Shown here one piece after another: positions 7,792 through 15,999 of a DNA stretch of 18,484 bases. Below the pieces are notes generated by a model. It saw only the letters and a list, made by a program, of their open reading frames with translations. It searched no databases and was not told the DNA's origin. Source of the DNA: Butyrivibrio sp. GTDB taxonomy: Bacteria; Bacillota_A; Clostridia; Lachnospirales; Lachnospiraceae. The first letter of the stretch is position 1, and each line of letters opens with the position of its first letter. Made by a program: the position numbers and the translations under genes. The DNA lies in contig JAGOGF010000036.1 of NCBI GenBank assembly GCA_017996845.1, forward strand, positions 1-18,484, in the 5' to 3' direction.

Positions 7792-9116
7792 GAAAATTCA
7801 GATTAACAGCCAACTGGGGTCTGAAGCTTGCGTCATTGATTTTTGCTGCAGTACTCTGGTTTCTGGTAACGAATATTAATAATCCGATTGTGGCAGTACG
7901 TTTTGGAAATGTTCCCGTTACCATAAAAAATGCAAGTCTGATTACAGATGCGGGAGACGTTTATGAAGTTGTCGATAATACGGATGTGATCAGTACGGTG
8001 ACGGTTCTGGCACCACGCTCTATTGCAGATTCTTTTTCAAAAGAAAATATTGTTGCAGTTGCAGATGTAAATGACCTTACGAGCAGAAACACAGTCAATA
8101 TTCAGTTGTCTGTCAATAAGTACAGCAACGAAATTGACAATATCAGTGGCAGTATTGACACACTCAAACTGAATATTGAAAAGAAGAAAACAGCGACACT
8201 TCCGCTGCAGGCTACAACATCAGGGACGCTTTCAGATGGATATATTATAGGCGATGTATCTACAGAACAGAATATGATTCGGATCACAGGTCCGGAGTCC
8301 GTAATTCAGAAAGTGAACAGTGCAGCAGTCGATGTGGATGTAACAGGTTTTACTTCCAATATTGGGACCGATGCTGATATTAAACTCTATGACGCAAATG
8401 GGAAGGTGATTAATAACGATTCCATTCAGATGAATATCAGTTCTGTCCGGGTTAATGTTCAGATTTTACAGGATAAATATGTTACCCTGCATTATACCCT
8501 GAAAGGGAAACCTGCAGATGGCTATATGCTCACCGGCAAAATAGAAAGTACACCGGATAAGATACTGATAGCAGGAAAGAGCAGTGCACTTCAGGGAATA
8601 GAGACGATTGAAATAACAGATGATAAACTGGATGTAAGTGGATTAAGATCAGATTTGGAGACAACAATTGATCTGGATCATTATCTTCCAAGCGGAATCA
8701 GTTTTGGCGATGATGATTTTAATGGAGTTGTTTCTGTTGTAGTGTATATTGAACCGATCAGAAAAGAAACACTTGAGATTCCGCTGAGCCAGATAGCATT
8801 ACAGAACATTCCGGATGGATTTACGGCAATTGTCAAGGATAATGCTGTAAATACAGATAGTATGGTTCCGCTGGAAATTCAGGGATTGAATACGGTAATT
8901 GGTGCAGTTAAACCATCGGATATTACAGGGACTATTGATCTGAGCAGCTTGACAGATAATGGATCTGAACTGAAAGAAGGTACATATAAGGAACTTGTGA
9001 CCTTTACACTTCCGGATGGAGTTACAGCAGATAAAATCGTCAGTGTTTCGGTTGAATTAACGGGAAACGGAAAGTCAGGCGAAGCAGCTTCGGCAAACAG
9101 TAATGCATCTGAGTAA
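7788..9116 (+). CDS. cdaR: CdaR, YbbR-domain regulator of CdaA
   Basis: This 442-residue protein has one N-terminal membrane anchor (about residues 12-28, LKLASLIFAAVLWFLV) and a large extracytoplasmic part. At least three clear repeats of the YbbR type follow: LPLQATTSGTLSDGYIIG, LHYTLKGKPADGYMLTG and IPLSQIALQNIPDGFTAI. A more diverged first repeat lies just after the anchor, giving about four repeats. The C-terminus is Ala/Ser/Gly-rich and probably disordered. CdaR binds and tunes CdaA at the membrane, so c-di-AMP output can respond to extracytoplasmic conditions. The start ATG sits in the cdaA stop (ATGA) with GGAGAGGAAAGG just before, typical of translational coupling and balanced subunit production. 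Confidence 0.93.
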   Translation: MRKFRLTANWGLKLASLIFAAVLWFLVTNINNPIVAVRFGNVPVTIKNASLITDAGDVYEVVDNTDVISTVTVLAPRSIADSFSKENIVAVADVNDLTSRNTVNIQLSVNKYSNEIDNISGSIDTLKLNIEKKKTATLPLQATTSGTLSDGYIIGDVSTEQNMIRITGPESVIQKVNSAAVDVDVTGFTSNIGTDADIKLYDANGKVINNDSIQMNISSVRVNVQILQDKYVTLHYTLKGKPADGYMLTGKIESTPDKILIAGKSSALQGIETIEITDDKLDVSGLRSDLETTIDLDHYLPSGISFGDDDFNGVVSVVVYIEPIRKETLEIPLSQIALQNIPDGFTAIVKDNAVNTDSMVPLEIQGLNTVIGAVKPSDITGTIDLSSLTDNGSELKEGTYKELVTFTLPDGVTADKIVSVSVELTGNGKSGEAASANSNASE

Positions 9117-9146
9117 GTCGAAATGTAAAGAGCAGGAGGAAAAGAA

Positions 9147-9410
9147 ATGGTCAGCCAGAAAGTAGTCATAAAGAATCCGACAGGTCTGCACTTAAGACCT
9201 GCTGGTATTCTTTGTAAAGTGGCTATGCAATATAAATCTTTAATTACATTTCAGTTTCGTGAGAGCACGGCAAACGCAAAAAGTGTTTTGAGCGTTTTGG
9301 GAGCATGTGTTAAAAGCGGTGACGAAATTGAATTTACCTGTAACGGTCCGGATGAAAAGGAGGCACTTGAAGCATTGGTAAGTGCCGTGGAAAGTGGATT
9401 GGGAGAATAA
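9147..9410 (+). CDS. ptsH: HPr-family phosphocarrier protein
   Basis: This 87-residue protein has the standard HPr length. The active-site motif GLHLRPAG places the phosphorylatable histidine at residue 15, so it is not the Crh type, which lacks His15. Ser46 within ANAKSVLSVL matches the regulatory serine used by HPr kinase in Bacillota. HPr passes phosphate from enzyme I to sugar-specific EIIA proteins, and Ser46-phosphorylated HPr works with CcpA in catabolite repression. An ideal AGGAGGA lies 6 nt before the ATG. It is 30 nt after cdaR and 30 nt before the lipoprotein gene, not beside ptsI. It could be the general HPr or a second, dedicated copy; the window cannot tell. Confidence 0.92.
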   Translation: MVSQKVVIKNPTGLHLRPAGILCKVAMQYKSLITFQFRESTANAKSVLSVLGACVKSGDEIEFTCNGPDEKEALEALVSAVESGLGE

Positions 9411-9440
9411 GAAAAAGAATTGAAAGTGAGGATTTTTGTT

Positions 9441-10616
9441 ATGAAAAAACTGCAGGTTATCCTGTTGACTGCATTGACAGCGGCAATGATATTCGGATGT
9501 GGGAAAAGTGATGATTCAGTTACTGGAATCAGTGCAGAGAAAATTGTGAAATCAACACAGGAGACAAGTGCGTCTGATACTGCTGCTACAGCAGCTTCGG
9601 ATGATGTACCACCGGCAGAAGGAATGGTACGAAGTCCATTTACAAACGAATGGGAAGATGAAGCTGTGGCAGATACAAGGCCGCTTGCAGTAATGTATCC
9701 CATTAATAAAGAAGCACAGCCGCAGTATGGATTGAGCAATGTAGCTGTTTTTTATGAGATTATGGAAGAAGGAAGCATGAGCCGCCAGATGGGAATCCTG
9801 GAAAACTGGCAGAGCCTTGAACGAATTGGAAATATCAGAAGTATTCGTGATTACTTTGTATATGCTGCGTTGGAATATGATCCGATTATTATTCATTTTG
9901 GCGGTCCGGAATTGTATGTAAAAGATATATTGACGAGATCGGATGTTGAAAACATGAATGGTGTAGGAGGCGTAATGGGTTCTGCGTATGGGGCATTTTA
10001 TCGTGTGCCTGCAGGGAGTACCTCGGAGCATACAGCATTTACAGATGGAAAACATGTTGTAGCTGCTGCAAAAACAGCAGGTTTTCAGCTTGAACACAGG
10101 AAATATTACTATGGACAATCTCATTTCCAGTTTGCAAATGAAAGTGATCCCAATACACTTTCGGCCTATACAGATGCCGTAGATGCTACGGATATTGATA
10201 TGGCAGGCTGCTATCCGGTAACAAAATCAGCACTGAAGTATAATCAGGATGATCATCTTTATTATAAGACTTTATATGGTGCCAAACAGATAGATGCAAA
10301 GACCAAAGAACAATTGAGTTTTTCCAATATTCTGATTGAACGTGCCTATTATGAGGTCCGTGACGACCATGGTTATCTTGCCTTTCAGATGCATGATACG
10401 ACACGGGATGGTTATTTTATCACGCAGGGCAAAATGATTCATGTGACATGGAAAAAAGAAGCAATCGGAAATACAGAACCTGACTATTCTCCAACAAGAT
10501 TTTATGACGATAATGGAAAAGAAATTACGGTCAATACCGGCAGAACAATGATATTCGTAATTGAAGAGGATAATACGTTTAAGGTAAATGGTGAAGTTGT
10601 CAAATACCAGAAATAA
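9441..10616 (+). CDS. DUF3048 (YerB-like) lipoprotein
   Basis: The protein begins MKKLQVILLTALTAAMIFGC, a lipoprotein signal peptide with the lipobox cysteine at residue 20. A Ser/Ala/Thr-rich linker follows, then a DUF3048-type domain with LAVMYPINKEAQPQYGLSNV, EEGSMSRQMGI, IGNIRSIRDYFVYAALEYDP and IIHFGG. ATG 9441 is chosen over an in-frame TTG at 9420 because it starts the signal peptide and has AAGTGAGG 9 nt upstream. The mature protein of about 370 residues should sit on the outer face of the membrane. The function of DUF3048 is not known to me with confidence. It closes the c-di-AMP operon, followed after 5 nt by a strong terminator. Its surface location makes a cell-envelope role plausible. 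Confidence 0.88.
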   Translation: MKKLQVILLTALTAAMIFGCGKSDDSVTGISAEKIVKSTQETSASDTAATAASDDVPPAEGMVRSPFTNEWEDEAVADTRPLAVMYPINKEAQPQYGLSNVAVFYEIMEEGSMSRQMGILENWQSLERIGNIRSIRDYFVYAALEYDPIIIHFGGPELYVKDILTRSDVENMNGVGGVMGSAYGAFYRVPAGSTSEHTAFTDGKHVVAAAKTAGFQLEHRKYYYGQSHFQFANESDPNTLSAYTDAVDATDIDMAGCYPVTKSALKYNQDDHLYYKTLYGAKQIDAKTKEQLSFSNILIERAYYEVRDDHGYLAFQMHDTTRDGYFITQGKMIHVTWKKEAIGNTEPDYSPTRFYDDNGKEITVNTGRTMIFVIEEDNTFKVNGEVVKYQK

Positions 10617-10621
10617 TTTTG

Positions 10622-10650
10622 ACGGACGGCGCGGAGCCGTCCGTTTTTAT
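10622..10650 (+). terminator. Rho-independent terminator after the DUF3048 gene
   Basis: ACGGACGGC (10622-10630) pairs perfectly with GCCGTCCGT (10636-10644) around the loop GCGGA, followed by TTTT. This 9-bp GC-rich stem ends the recD2-to-DUF3048 run. Confidence 0.92.
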
Positions 10651-10681
10651 TAAAGGTTTTACAATGGAGGAAAAACAGAAG

Positions 10682-11560
10682 ATGAAAAAAATAATTGTTA
10701 CAGGATGCAATGGACAGCTTGGCAGAGCTGTAAACATTGAACTTGGAATGCAAAATGAGTATGAGCTGGTTAACACAGATGTGGCAGAAGGAGAAGGAAT
10801 TCACCCACTTGATATTACAAGTATAGATGCAGTTACAGAATTTGCTGCTGAAATAAAACCATATGCAATTATAAATTGTGCAGCTTATACAGCTGTTGAT
10901 AAACAGGAGAAGGATATTGATCTTTCCTATAAGATCAATGCAATCGGACCGAGAAATCTGGCAATTGCTGCAACACAAAATAAGGCAAGACTTGTTCATA
11001 TTTCAACAGATTATGTATTTGAAGGAAATGGTACAAAACCGTATATTGAATTTGACCATACAGGGCCGGTCAGTATGTATGGAAAATCAAAACTGGCAGG
11101 TGAAAAGTTTGTTGCACAGTTTGCGGAGCAGTTTTATACAATTCGCACTGCATGGCTGTATGGAGATGGTAAAAATTTTGTAAAAACAATGATGAAGCTT
11201 TCTGAAACGCATGATACGATCAGTGTTGTAGAGGATCAGCTTGGAACACCTACCAGTACAGCAGAACTGGCCAGAGCTATTCATGGTCTGCTTTCTACAG
11301 ATAACTATGGGTTATTTCATGGTACTTGCGAAGGATCCTGCAGCTGGGCAGATTTTACGGAAGAGATATTCCGTAATGCGGGAGTCGGAACGCGGGTAAA
11401 CCATGTATCAACAGAGGAGTATGCCAGTATGAATCCTACAACTGCGCCACGTCCGAAGTATTCCATTCTGGAGAATTACATGCTTAAACTTACAGGCGGG
11501 TATCAATTTGCAGATTGGCATGATGCAATTCAAGCATATATGAAGGATTTTATACTTTGA
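10682..11560 (+). CDS. rfbD: dTDP-4-dehydrorhamnose reductase (RmlD/RfbD)
   Basis: This 292-residue short-chain dehydrogenase fold starts MKKIIVTGCNGQLGRA. The nucleotide-binding GxxGxxG is at residues 8-14. CAAYTAVDKQEKD, HISTDYVFEG and the catalytic YGKSK (YxxxK) all match RmlD. The enzyme reduces dTDP-4-keto-L-rhamnose to dTDP-L-rhamnose with NAD(P)H in the cytoplasm. The frame is open back to 10619, but that part lies in the terminator; GGAGG at 10666-10670 supports ATG 10682, with ATG 10664 as an unlikely alternative. No rmlA, rmlB or rmlC is present in the window, so the substrate must come from genes elsewhere. It is 33 nt before the DUF212 gene and probably shares its transcript. Confidence 0.92.
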   Translation: MKKIIVTGCNGQLGRAVNIELGMQNEYELVNTDVAEGEGIHPLDITSIDAVTEFAAEIKPYAIINCAAYTAVDKQEKDIDLSYKINAIGPRNLAIAATQNKARLVHISTDYVFEGNGTKPYIEFDHTGPVSMYGKSKLAGEKFVAQFAEQFYTIRTAWLYGDGKNFVKTMMKLSETHDTISVVEDQLGTPTSTAELARAIHGLLSTDNYGLFHGTCEGSCSWADFTEEIFRNAGVGTRVNHVSTEEYASMNPTTAPRPKYSILENYMLKLTGGYQFADWHDAIQAYMKDFIL

Positions 11561-11593
11561 ATGATTTTTCAGCAAAAAATAGGGGGTATATAA

Positions 11594-12055
11594 ATGACTT
11601 TTTTGAGTGATATGGTGCATAATGAGATTTTGATGGCACCGTTCTGGGCATGGGTCATTGCTCAGATTCTTAAGACACTGATACATATGTGGGTGACAAA
11701 GTCATTTGTACCGGAACGAATGGTAGGAGACGGCGGAATGCCAAGCTCACATTCAGCTACTGTTATGGCACTTGTTACATCGACCGGAATCAATTATGGA
11801 GCTGGGAGTTATCAGTTTGCACTGGCAGGGATACTGGCACTGATTGTTATGCATGATGCAATGGGTGTCAGACGGGAGACCGGTATTCAGGCAAAGGTTC
11901 TGAACAGTATGATGGATTTTTTCACAGATATGGGTAAGGAAATGCCTGTTGAGGATAAACTGAAAGAATTTGTCGGACATACACCACTGCAGGTATGTAT
12001 GGGAGCAATCCTCGGAATTCTTGTTGGATTTGCTGTCTGTGCGATTATGCTGTAA
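11594..12055 (+). CDS. Divergent PAP2-family membrane protein (DUF212, YuiD-like)
   Basis: The 153-residue protein has about four hydrophobic segments. It carries the DUF212 signatures GDGGMPSSHSATVMAL (about 45-60), resembling the SGH region of PAP2 phosphatases, and VMHDAMGVRRETG (about 85-97). AGGGGG lies 7 nt before the ATG. The family is related to acid phosphatase / haloperoxidase folds and is widespread in Bacillota and plants; its substrate is not established. An undecaprenyl or other lipid-phosphate role would fit the neighbouring glycan genes but is inference. It is 33 nt after rfbD and 28 nt before the large membrane protein. Confidence 0.88.
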   Translation: MTFLSDMVHNEILMAPFWAWVIAQILKTLIHMWVTKSFVPERMVGDGGMPSSHSATVMALVTSTGINYGAGSYQFALAGILALIVMHDAMGVRRETGIQAKVLNSMMDFFTDMGKEMPVEDKLKEFVGHTPLQVCMGAILGILVGFAVCAIML

Positions 12056-12083
12056 AAAATGAATTCCGGGGAGAGAATACGGT

Positions 12084-13874
12084 ATGCTGAGTGTCATACT
12101 GATCTGGCTCTATGTGATTGGAACAACTTATATAATTGGATATAGTCTGCTGAATTCTTTGACTGGCGTTGCGCGGATGCAAAGCAGAAGAGGAGACAGA
12201 ACCTATCCTTATGCAGTTCATTTTCAGGAAAATTATCTGATAGCCGGAATAATAACGGTAACACTGTATGCGCAGATATTCAGCATTTTTGGAAAAGTTG
12301 GACTGTCTGCAAATGTTATTTTGTTTCTGGCAGCAGCATTTCTTTGCGCTTTTCAAATCAGGAAAATATTAACGGAAGGTCGAAGGTTTTGGGAGACCCT
12401 TTTTTCTACCAGAAGTTTCTGGTTGTATTGTAGTATCTTTTTGTTATTTGCATATGGGACATCTCATGGCATCATGCATTATGACACAGGGCTTTACCAT
12501 GCACAGGCAATACATTGGATAGAATCTTATGGTGTAGTAAAGGGACTTGGAAATCTGCATGTGAGGCTTGCCTATAACAGTGCTGCATTTCCATTGTCTG
12601 CACTATACAGTTTTGCGTTCCTTGGCGGACAGTCTTATCATACGCTTGCCGGGTATTTTGCGTTATTGCTTGCGTGGCAGTGTGTGGATCTGAAAAATAT
12701 CAGGCGCAGAAAGAAAACAACATTGCCGGATGCTGCAAGAATTGTCGCTATTTATTATCTTTTTACAATATTTGATGAAATCGTATCTCCGGCTTCGGAT
12801 TATTTTGTTATTACGTTGTTATGTTATATCATAATACAATGGCTTGACCTTGATTTGAATCACGAGAAATCGGTTGTTCCCTATATCTTTCTGTGTATTG
12901 CAGCGGTATATGCGGTAACACTGAAACTTTCTGCTGCACCGTTTCTGCTTCTGGCTGTCAAACCGATTATCATGATGATACAGAGAAAAAGGAAAGCATA
13001 TATCAGGATAACAGTATATTCTTTTCTGGCAGGGCTGCTGACGATTGTTCCTTTTTTGATCAGAAACGTAATTCTTTCAGGCTGGTTGATTTATCCTTTT
13101 ACAGCGTTGGATTTGTTTCATTTTTCATGGAAAATTCCGATTGGCACTGCGAAGTATGATGCGAGAGAAATTGCTGTTTATGGCAGGGGATATACAGATG
13201 TGAACAGGTACGCAGAGCCGTTAAGAGCGTGGGTACCGGCCTGGTTTGAGAGAGCAGGGAAAATCAATCAGATTATGTTGATCGCAGACATTGTTTCGTT
13301 GCTGTGCTTAGGTGTACTTTTTGCTTTCTGGATTATAGTGATACGAACCAAAGATACAAGAATAAACGGGAAAGCAGATAAGATTATCCTCCTGGATCAT
13401 ATCAGAATGGTCACACTTGGTGATTTTCTGTTTATTGAAATGATTCTATATCTTGCACTTTTATTTTGGTTTTTCAGTGCGCCGCTGATCAGGTATGGAA
13501 GCCTTTTCATTCTGTTCCCGGCGGCTCTGATGGGATATAGAGTGATTGTGTGTGCGCAGCACAGAGTCAGGGCCGACGTTTCTGTTCGAATGTACCAATT
13601 CATTTCAATAGTGATCGTTCTGTTTCTGGCGTATAAAAGTGCTATGCTCCTGTGTCAGGAAGTTCCGCATATCGATATGAAATATTTATTCAAACAGGAA
13701 GATTATCTGCAGTATGAGGTAAAGCCCTATACGATATCCGGTATTACGTTTTATTATCCTGCAACAGGGGATCAGACCGGTTATTCACCTTTTCCTTCCG
13801 TTCCGGCAAAAAAGAAGATTGAATTACGGGGAAAAAACCTTGCAGATGGATTTAACTCTTCAGCGGCAGAATGA
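12084..13874 (+). CDS. LIC_10190-like polytopic membrane protein, possible glycan glycosyltransferase or polymerase
   Basis: This 596-residue protein has many hydrophobic segments spread along its length. Between early segments lies HYDTGLYHAQAIHWIESYG (about 132-150), followed by GLGNLHVRLAYNSAAFPLSA. An Asp/His-rich loop like this is the hallmark I associate with LIC_10190-type membrane proteins and recalls the first extracytoplasmic loop of GT-C glycosyltransferases. The C-terminal soluble end contains TGYSPFPSVPAKK and IELRGKNLADGF. GGGGAGAG precedes the ATG. It is the last gene of the rfbD unit, and its stop lies one nucleotide from the stop of the convergent AraC gene, with no terminator between. 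Membership is from motif memory. The enzymatic role (glycosyl transfer or polymerisation of a lipid-linked sugar) is inferred. Confidence 0.75.
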   Translation: MLSVILIWLYVIGTTYIIGYSLLNSLTGVARMQSRRGDRTYPYAVHFQENYLIAGIITVTLYAQIFSIFGKVGLSANVILFLAAAFLCAFQIRKILTEGRRFWETLFSTRSFWLYCSIFLLFAYGTSHGIMHYDTGLYHAQAIHWIESYGVVKGLGNLHVRLAYNSAAFPLSALYSFAFLGGQSYHTLAGYFALLLAWQCVDLKNIRRRKKTTLPDAARIVAIYYLFTIFDEIVSPASDYFVITLLCYIIIQWLDLDLNHEKSVVPYIFLCIAAVYAVTLKLSAAPFLLLAVKPIIMMIQRKRKAYIRITVYSFLAGLLTIVPFLIRNVILSGWLIYPFTALDLFHFSWKIPIGTAKYDAREIAVYGRGYTDVNRYAEPLRAWVPAWFERAGKINQIMLIADIVSLLCLGVLFAFWIIVIRTKDTRINGKADKIILLDHIRMVTLGDFLFIEMILYLALLFWFFSAPLIRYGSLFILFPAALMGYRVIVCAQHRVRADVSVRMYQFISIVIVLFLAYKSAMLLCQEVPHIDMKYLFKQEDYLQYEVKPYTISGITFYYPATGDQTGYSPFPSVPAKKKIELRGKNLADGFNSSAAE

Positions 13875-13875
13875 T

Positions 13876-14742
13876 CTAATGCGACCATGATTTGCGATAT
13901 TTTCCCGGAGTTGTTTCTTCGATTTTACGAAACATACGTGAAAAATAATTGGCATCCGGAAATCCGCAGGAACGGCTGATTTCCTCTATGGTCAGATCGG
14001 TAAAGCGCAGCAGCTGTTTGGCGTGCGTGATGCGCAGCTGTAAAATATAATTTGTTACAGTAATGCCAAACTGATCACGGAAAATGCGTGTCAGATAGAA
14101 TTTGTTGATATAAAATTTCTCAGCAAGGTTGTCCAGAATAATTTTGTCGGCAAAATTCCGGTCAAGATAATCCTTAATATCCTGCAGGTTTTTTCGTTTC
14201 AGAGAAATCTTTCCATTATTTTCAGGATGCCAGCTCTCTTCCATCAGAAATGTCAGCAGGGATGTAATCTGTTCATATATGCGCATATCGCGCAGATAAT
14301 CCTCTGAAGAGGCAATTTTATACATATGATCCAGAATATATTCATATTCGGAAAAGGAGGTGGGATGGAAGACGGGACGCCCGCCTCTTTCAACATATTT
14401 GTCATAGATGCTGCTCATATTCGGGCCATGGAAATGAATCCACTTAAGCTGCCACAATTGAGGAGACGCCGTATGAGAATAAGGTTTATGGCAATCCAAA
14501 AAGACACAGTCTCCCATATGCAGCGGATATGAAATTCCATCGTATGTAAGTGTTCCGGATCCGGAAATAATAATAAAGAACAGATAGGATGAAAGATTCT
14601 GGCGCCTGCTTGTATGTGGTTTCTGTGCTTTTAATGTCCCGATTTCCTGCAGATGGATCAGGCTGCTCTTGGCAAAAGCAGAAGGGGTATAAAGAATTCG
14701 ATTGGTAGAAACAAGGTTTCCGTGAAAAAGAAAATTATCCAT
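13876..14742 (-). CDS. AraC-family transcriptional regulator with cupin sensor domain
   Basis: The 288-residue regulator reads leftward. The N-terminal half is a cupin-like effector domain with GSGTLTYDGISYPLHMGDCV (about 61-80), ending near LKWIHFHGPNMSSIYDKYV. The C-terminal 100 residues hold two helix-turn-helix units: IILDNLAEKFYINKFYLTRI for the first, and LTIEEISRSCGFPDANYFSR followed by MFRKIEETTPGKYRKSW for the second. This arrangement is typical of regulators that sense sugars or related metabolites. The ATG at 14742 has only a weak ribosome site. It is divergent from gmd across 188 nt, so gmd-fcl are natural targets, and autoregulation is possible. The ligand is unknown. Confidence 0.92.
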   Translation of the reverse strand: MDNFLFHGNLVSTNRILYTPSAFAKSSLIHLQEIGTLKAQKPHTSRRQNLSSYLFFIIISGSGTLTYDGISYPLHMGDCVFLDCHKPYSHTASPQLWQLKWIHFHGPNMSSIYDKYVERGGRPVFHPTSFSEYEYILDHMYKIASSEDYLRDMRIYEQITSLLTFLMEESWHPENNGKISLKRKNLQDIKDYLDRNFADKIILDNLAEKFYINKFYLTRIFRDQFGITVTNYILQLRITHAKQLLRFTDLTIEEISRSCGFPDANYFSRMFRKIEETTPGKYRKSWSH

Positions 14743-14930
14743 ATTTCAGATATAACATAAAAGTCAATATAATGCTATAAAAATTCAATTTTATCTATTA
14801 AAAAGGCAATCATTCAGAGATATAATAAACTGACAGTTAAGAAATGCATGAAAATCTGTGAAAAAGAAAAGTAAAAATGCGAACCGTAAAACAGACAACC
14901 GAGTATACAATGAAAGGTATGGTTATTGAT
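14743..14930. promoter_or_regulatory. Divergent control region between the AraC gene and gmd
   Basis: This AT-rich 188-nt gap must hold promoters for both directions. On the + strand TTAAAA (14798-14803) and a perfect TATAAT (14821-14826) are 17 nt apart, a plausible gmd promoter with a weak -35. A second TATAAT lies at 14768-14773 without a good -35. A -35-like TTGACT for the minus strand reads from 14767 to 14762 but lies too close to the AraC start for a standard promoter. I see no convincing operator repeat. Confidence 0.4.
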
Positions 14931-15977
14931 ATGGTAAAAAAAGCACTTATAACAGGAATTACAGGTCAGGATGGCTCCTATCTGGCAGAGTTTTTGCTTG
15001 AGAAGGGCTATGAGGTACATGGAATTACGCGCCGTGCTTCCATCTCCAACACAGCAAGAATAGATCATCTGATAACAGCTGCTGCTATTTCACTTCATGA
15101 CGGCGATCTTTCAGATTCTTCATCCCTGATTCGTATCATAGCGGAGGTAAGTCCGGATGAAATCTATAATCTTGCGGCACAGTCACATGTGCAGGTGTCA
15201 TTTGATGCACCGGAATATTCGGGAGATGTAGATGCAATCGGTGTGCTGAGGATTCTGGAAGCTGTGCGGATTCTTGGACTGACAGGTAAAACAAAAGTAT
15301 ATCAGGCATCTACCTCAGAGTTATATGGTAAGGTTGAGGAACTGCCGCAGAAAGAGACAACCCCTTTTCATCCGTACAGTCCCTATGCGGTTGCCAAGCA
15401 GTATGGTTTCTGGATGATCAGGGAATACCGGGAAGCATATGGCATGTTTGCTGTAAATGGCATTCTTTTCAATCATGAATCAGAACGCCGCGGAGAAAAT
15501 TTTGTAACCAGAAAGATTACACTGGCAGCAGGTCGTATTGCAGAAGGTTTGCAGGATCATGTTGAACTGGGTAATCTGGATTCCAAACGGGATTGGGGTT
15601 ATGCCAAAGACTATGTAGAGTGTATGTGGCTGATTATGCAGCAGGAGCAGCCGGATGATTATGTAATTGCAACAGGAGTGCAGCATACAGTACGTGACTT
15701 TACGGAAAGAGCATTTCAGGCAAATGGAATTTCCATTCGATGGGAAGGCACGGGAGCAGATGAAAAAGGGTATGATGCACAGACCGGTAAGATGCTGGTC
15801 TGTGTGAATGCCGAATGGCTGCGTCCTACAGATGTTGATAATCTATGGGGAGATCCGACCAAAGCCAAAACAGTACTTGGCTGGAATCCGCAGAAAACGT
15901 CCTATAAAGATCTGGTTAGGATTATGGCGGAACATGATCGTGAACTTGCCGGAAAAGAAGCGGCGAACCGGATCTGA
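14931..15977 (+). CDS. gmd: GDP-mannose 4,6-dehydratase
   Basis: The enzyme converts GDP-D-mannose to GDP-4-keto-6-deoxy-D-mannose, the first step to GDP-L-fucose. The 348-residue protein starts [20 protein letters not shown], with the NADP-binding motif at 9-15. The catalytic set is visible: T128, S129 and E130 in STSELYGK, and Y152 and K156 in [22 protein letters not shown] is the family's nucleotide-sugar binding stretch. The frame is open to 14877 with ATGs at 14877, 14910 and 14919; I choose 14931 from family alignment, with AAAGGT upstream. It is 22 nt before fcl, forming a two-gene unit divergent from the AraC regulator. Confidence 0.95.
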   Translation: MVKKALITGITGQDGSYLAEFLLEKGYEVHGITRRASISNTARIDHLITAAAISLHDGDLSDSSSLIRIIAEVSPDEIYNLAAQSHVQVSFDAPEYSGDVDAIGVLRILEAVRILGLTGKTKVYQASTSELYGKVEELPQKETTPFHPYSPYAVAKQYGFWMIREYREAYGMFAVNGILFNHESERRGENFVTRKITLAAGRIAEGLQDHVELGNLDSKRDWGYAKDYVECMWLIMQQEQPDDYVIATGVQHTVRDFTERAFQANGISIRWEGTGADEKGYDAQTGKMLVCVNAEWLRPTDVDNLWGDPTKAKTVLGWNPQKTSYKDLVRIMAEHDRELAGKEAANRI

Positions 15978-15999
15978 TCGCCTGGAAAGAAGGAAAATG

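Noticed and set aside
9552..10124. 190-codon open frame on the minus strand
   Set aside because: It is antisense to the DUF3048 lipoprotein gene, with a composition typical of a shadow frame.
10619..10681. Upstream extension of the rfbD frame
   Set aside because: It overlaps the terminator hairpin; GGAGG and the standard MKKIIVTG start support 10682.
10502..10999. 165-codon minus-strand frame spanning the DUF3048/rfbD junction
   Set aside because: It runs through the strong terminator at 10622-10650 and opposes two well-supported genes.
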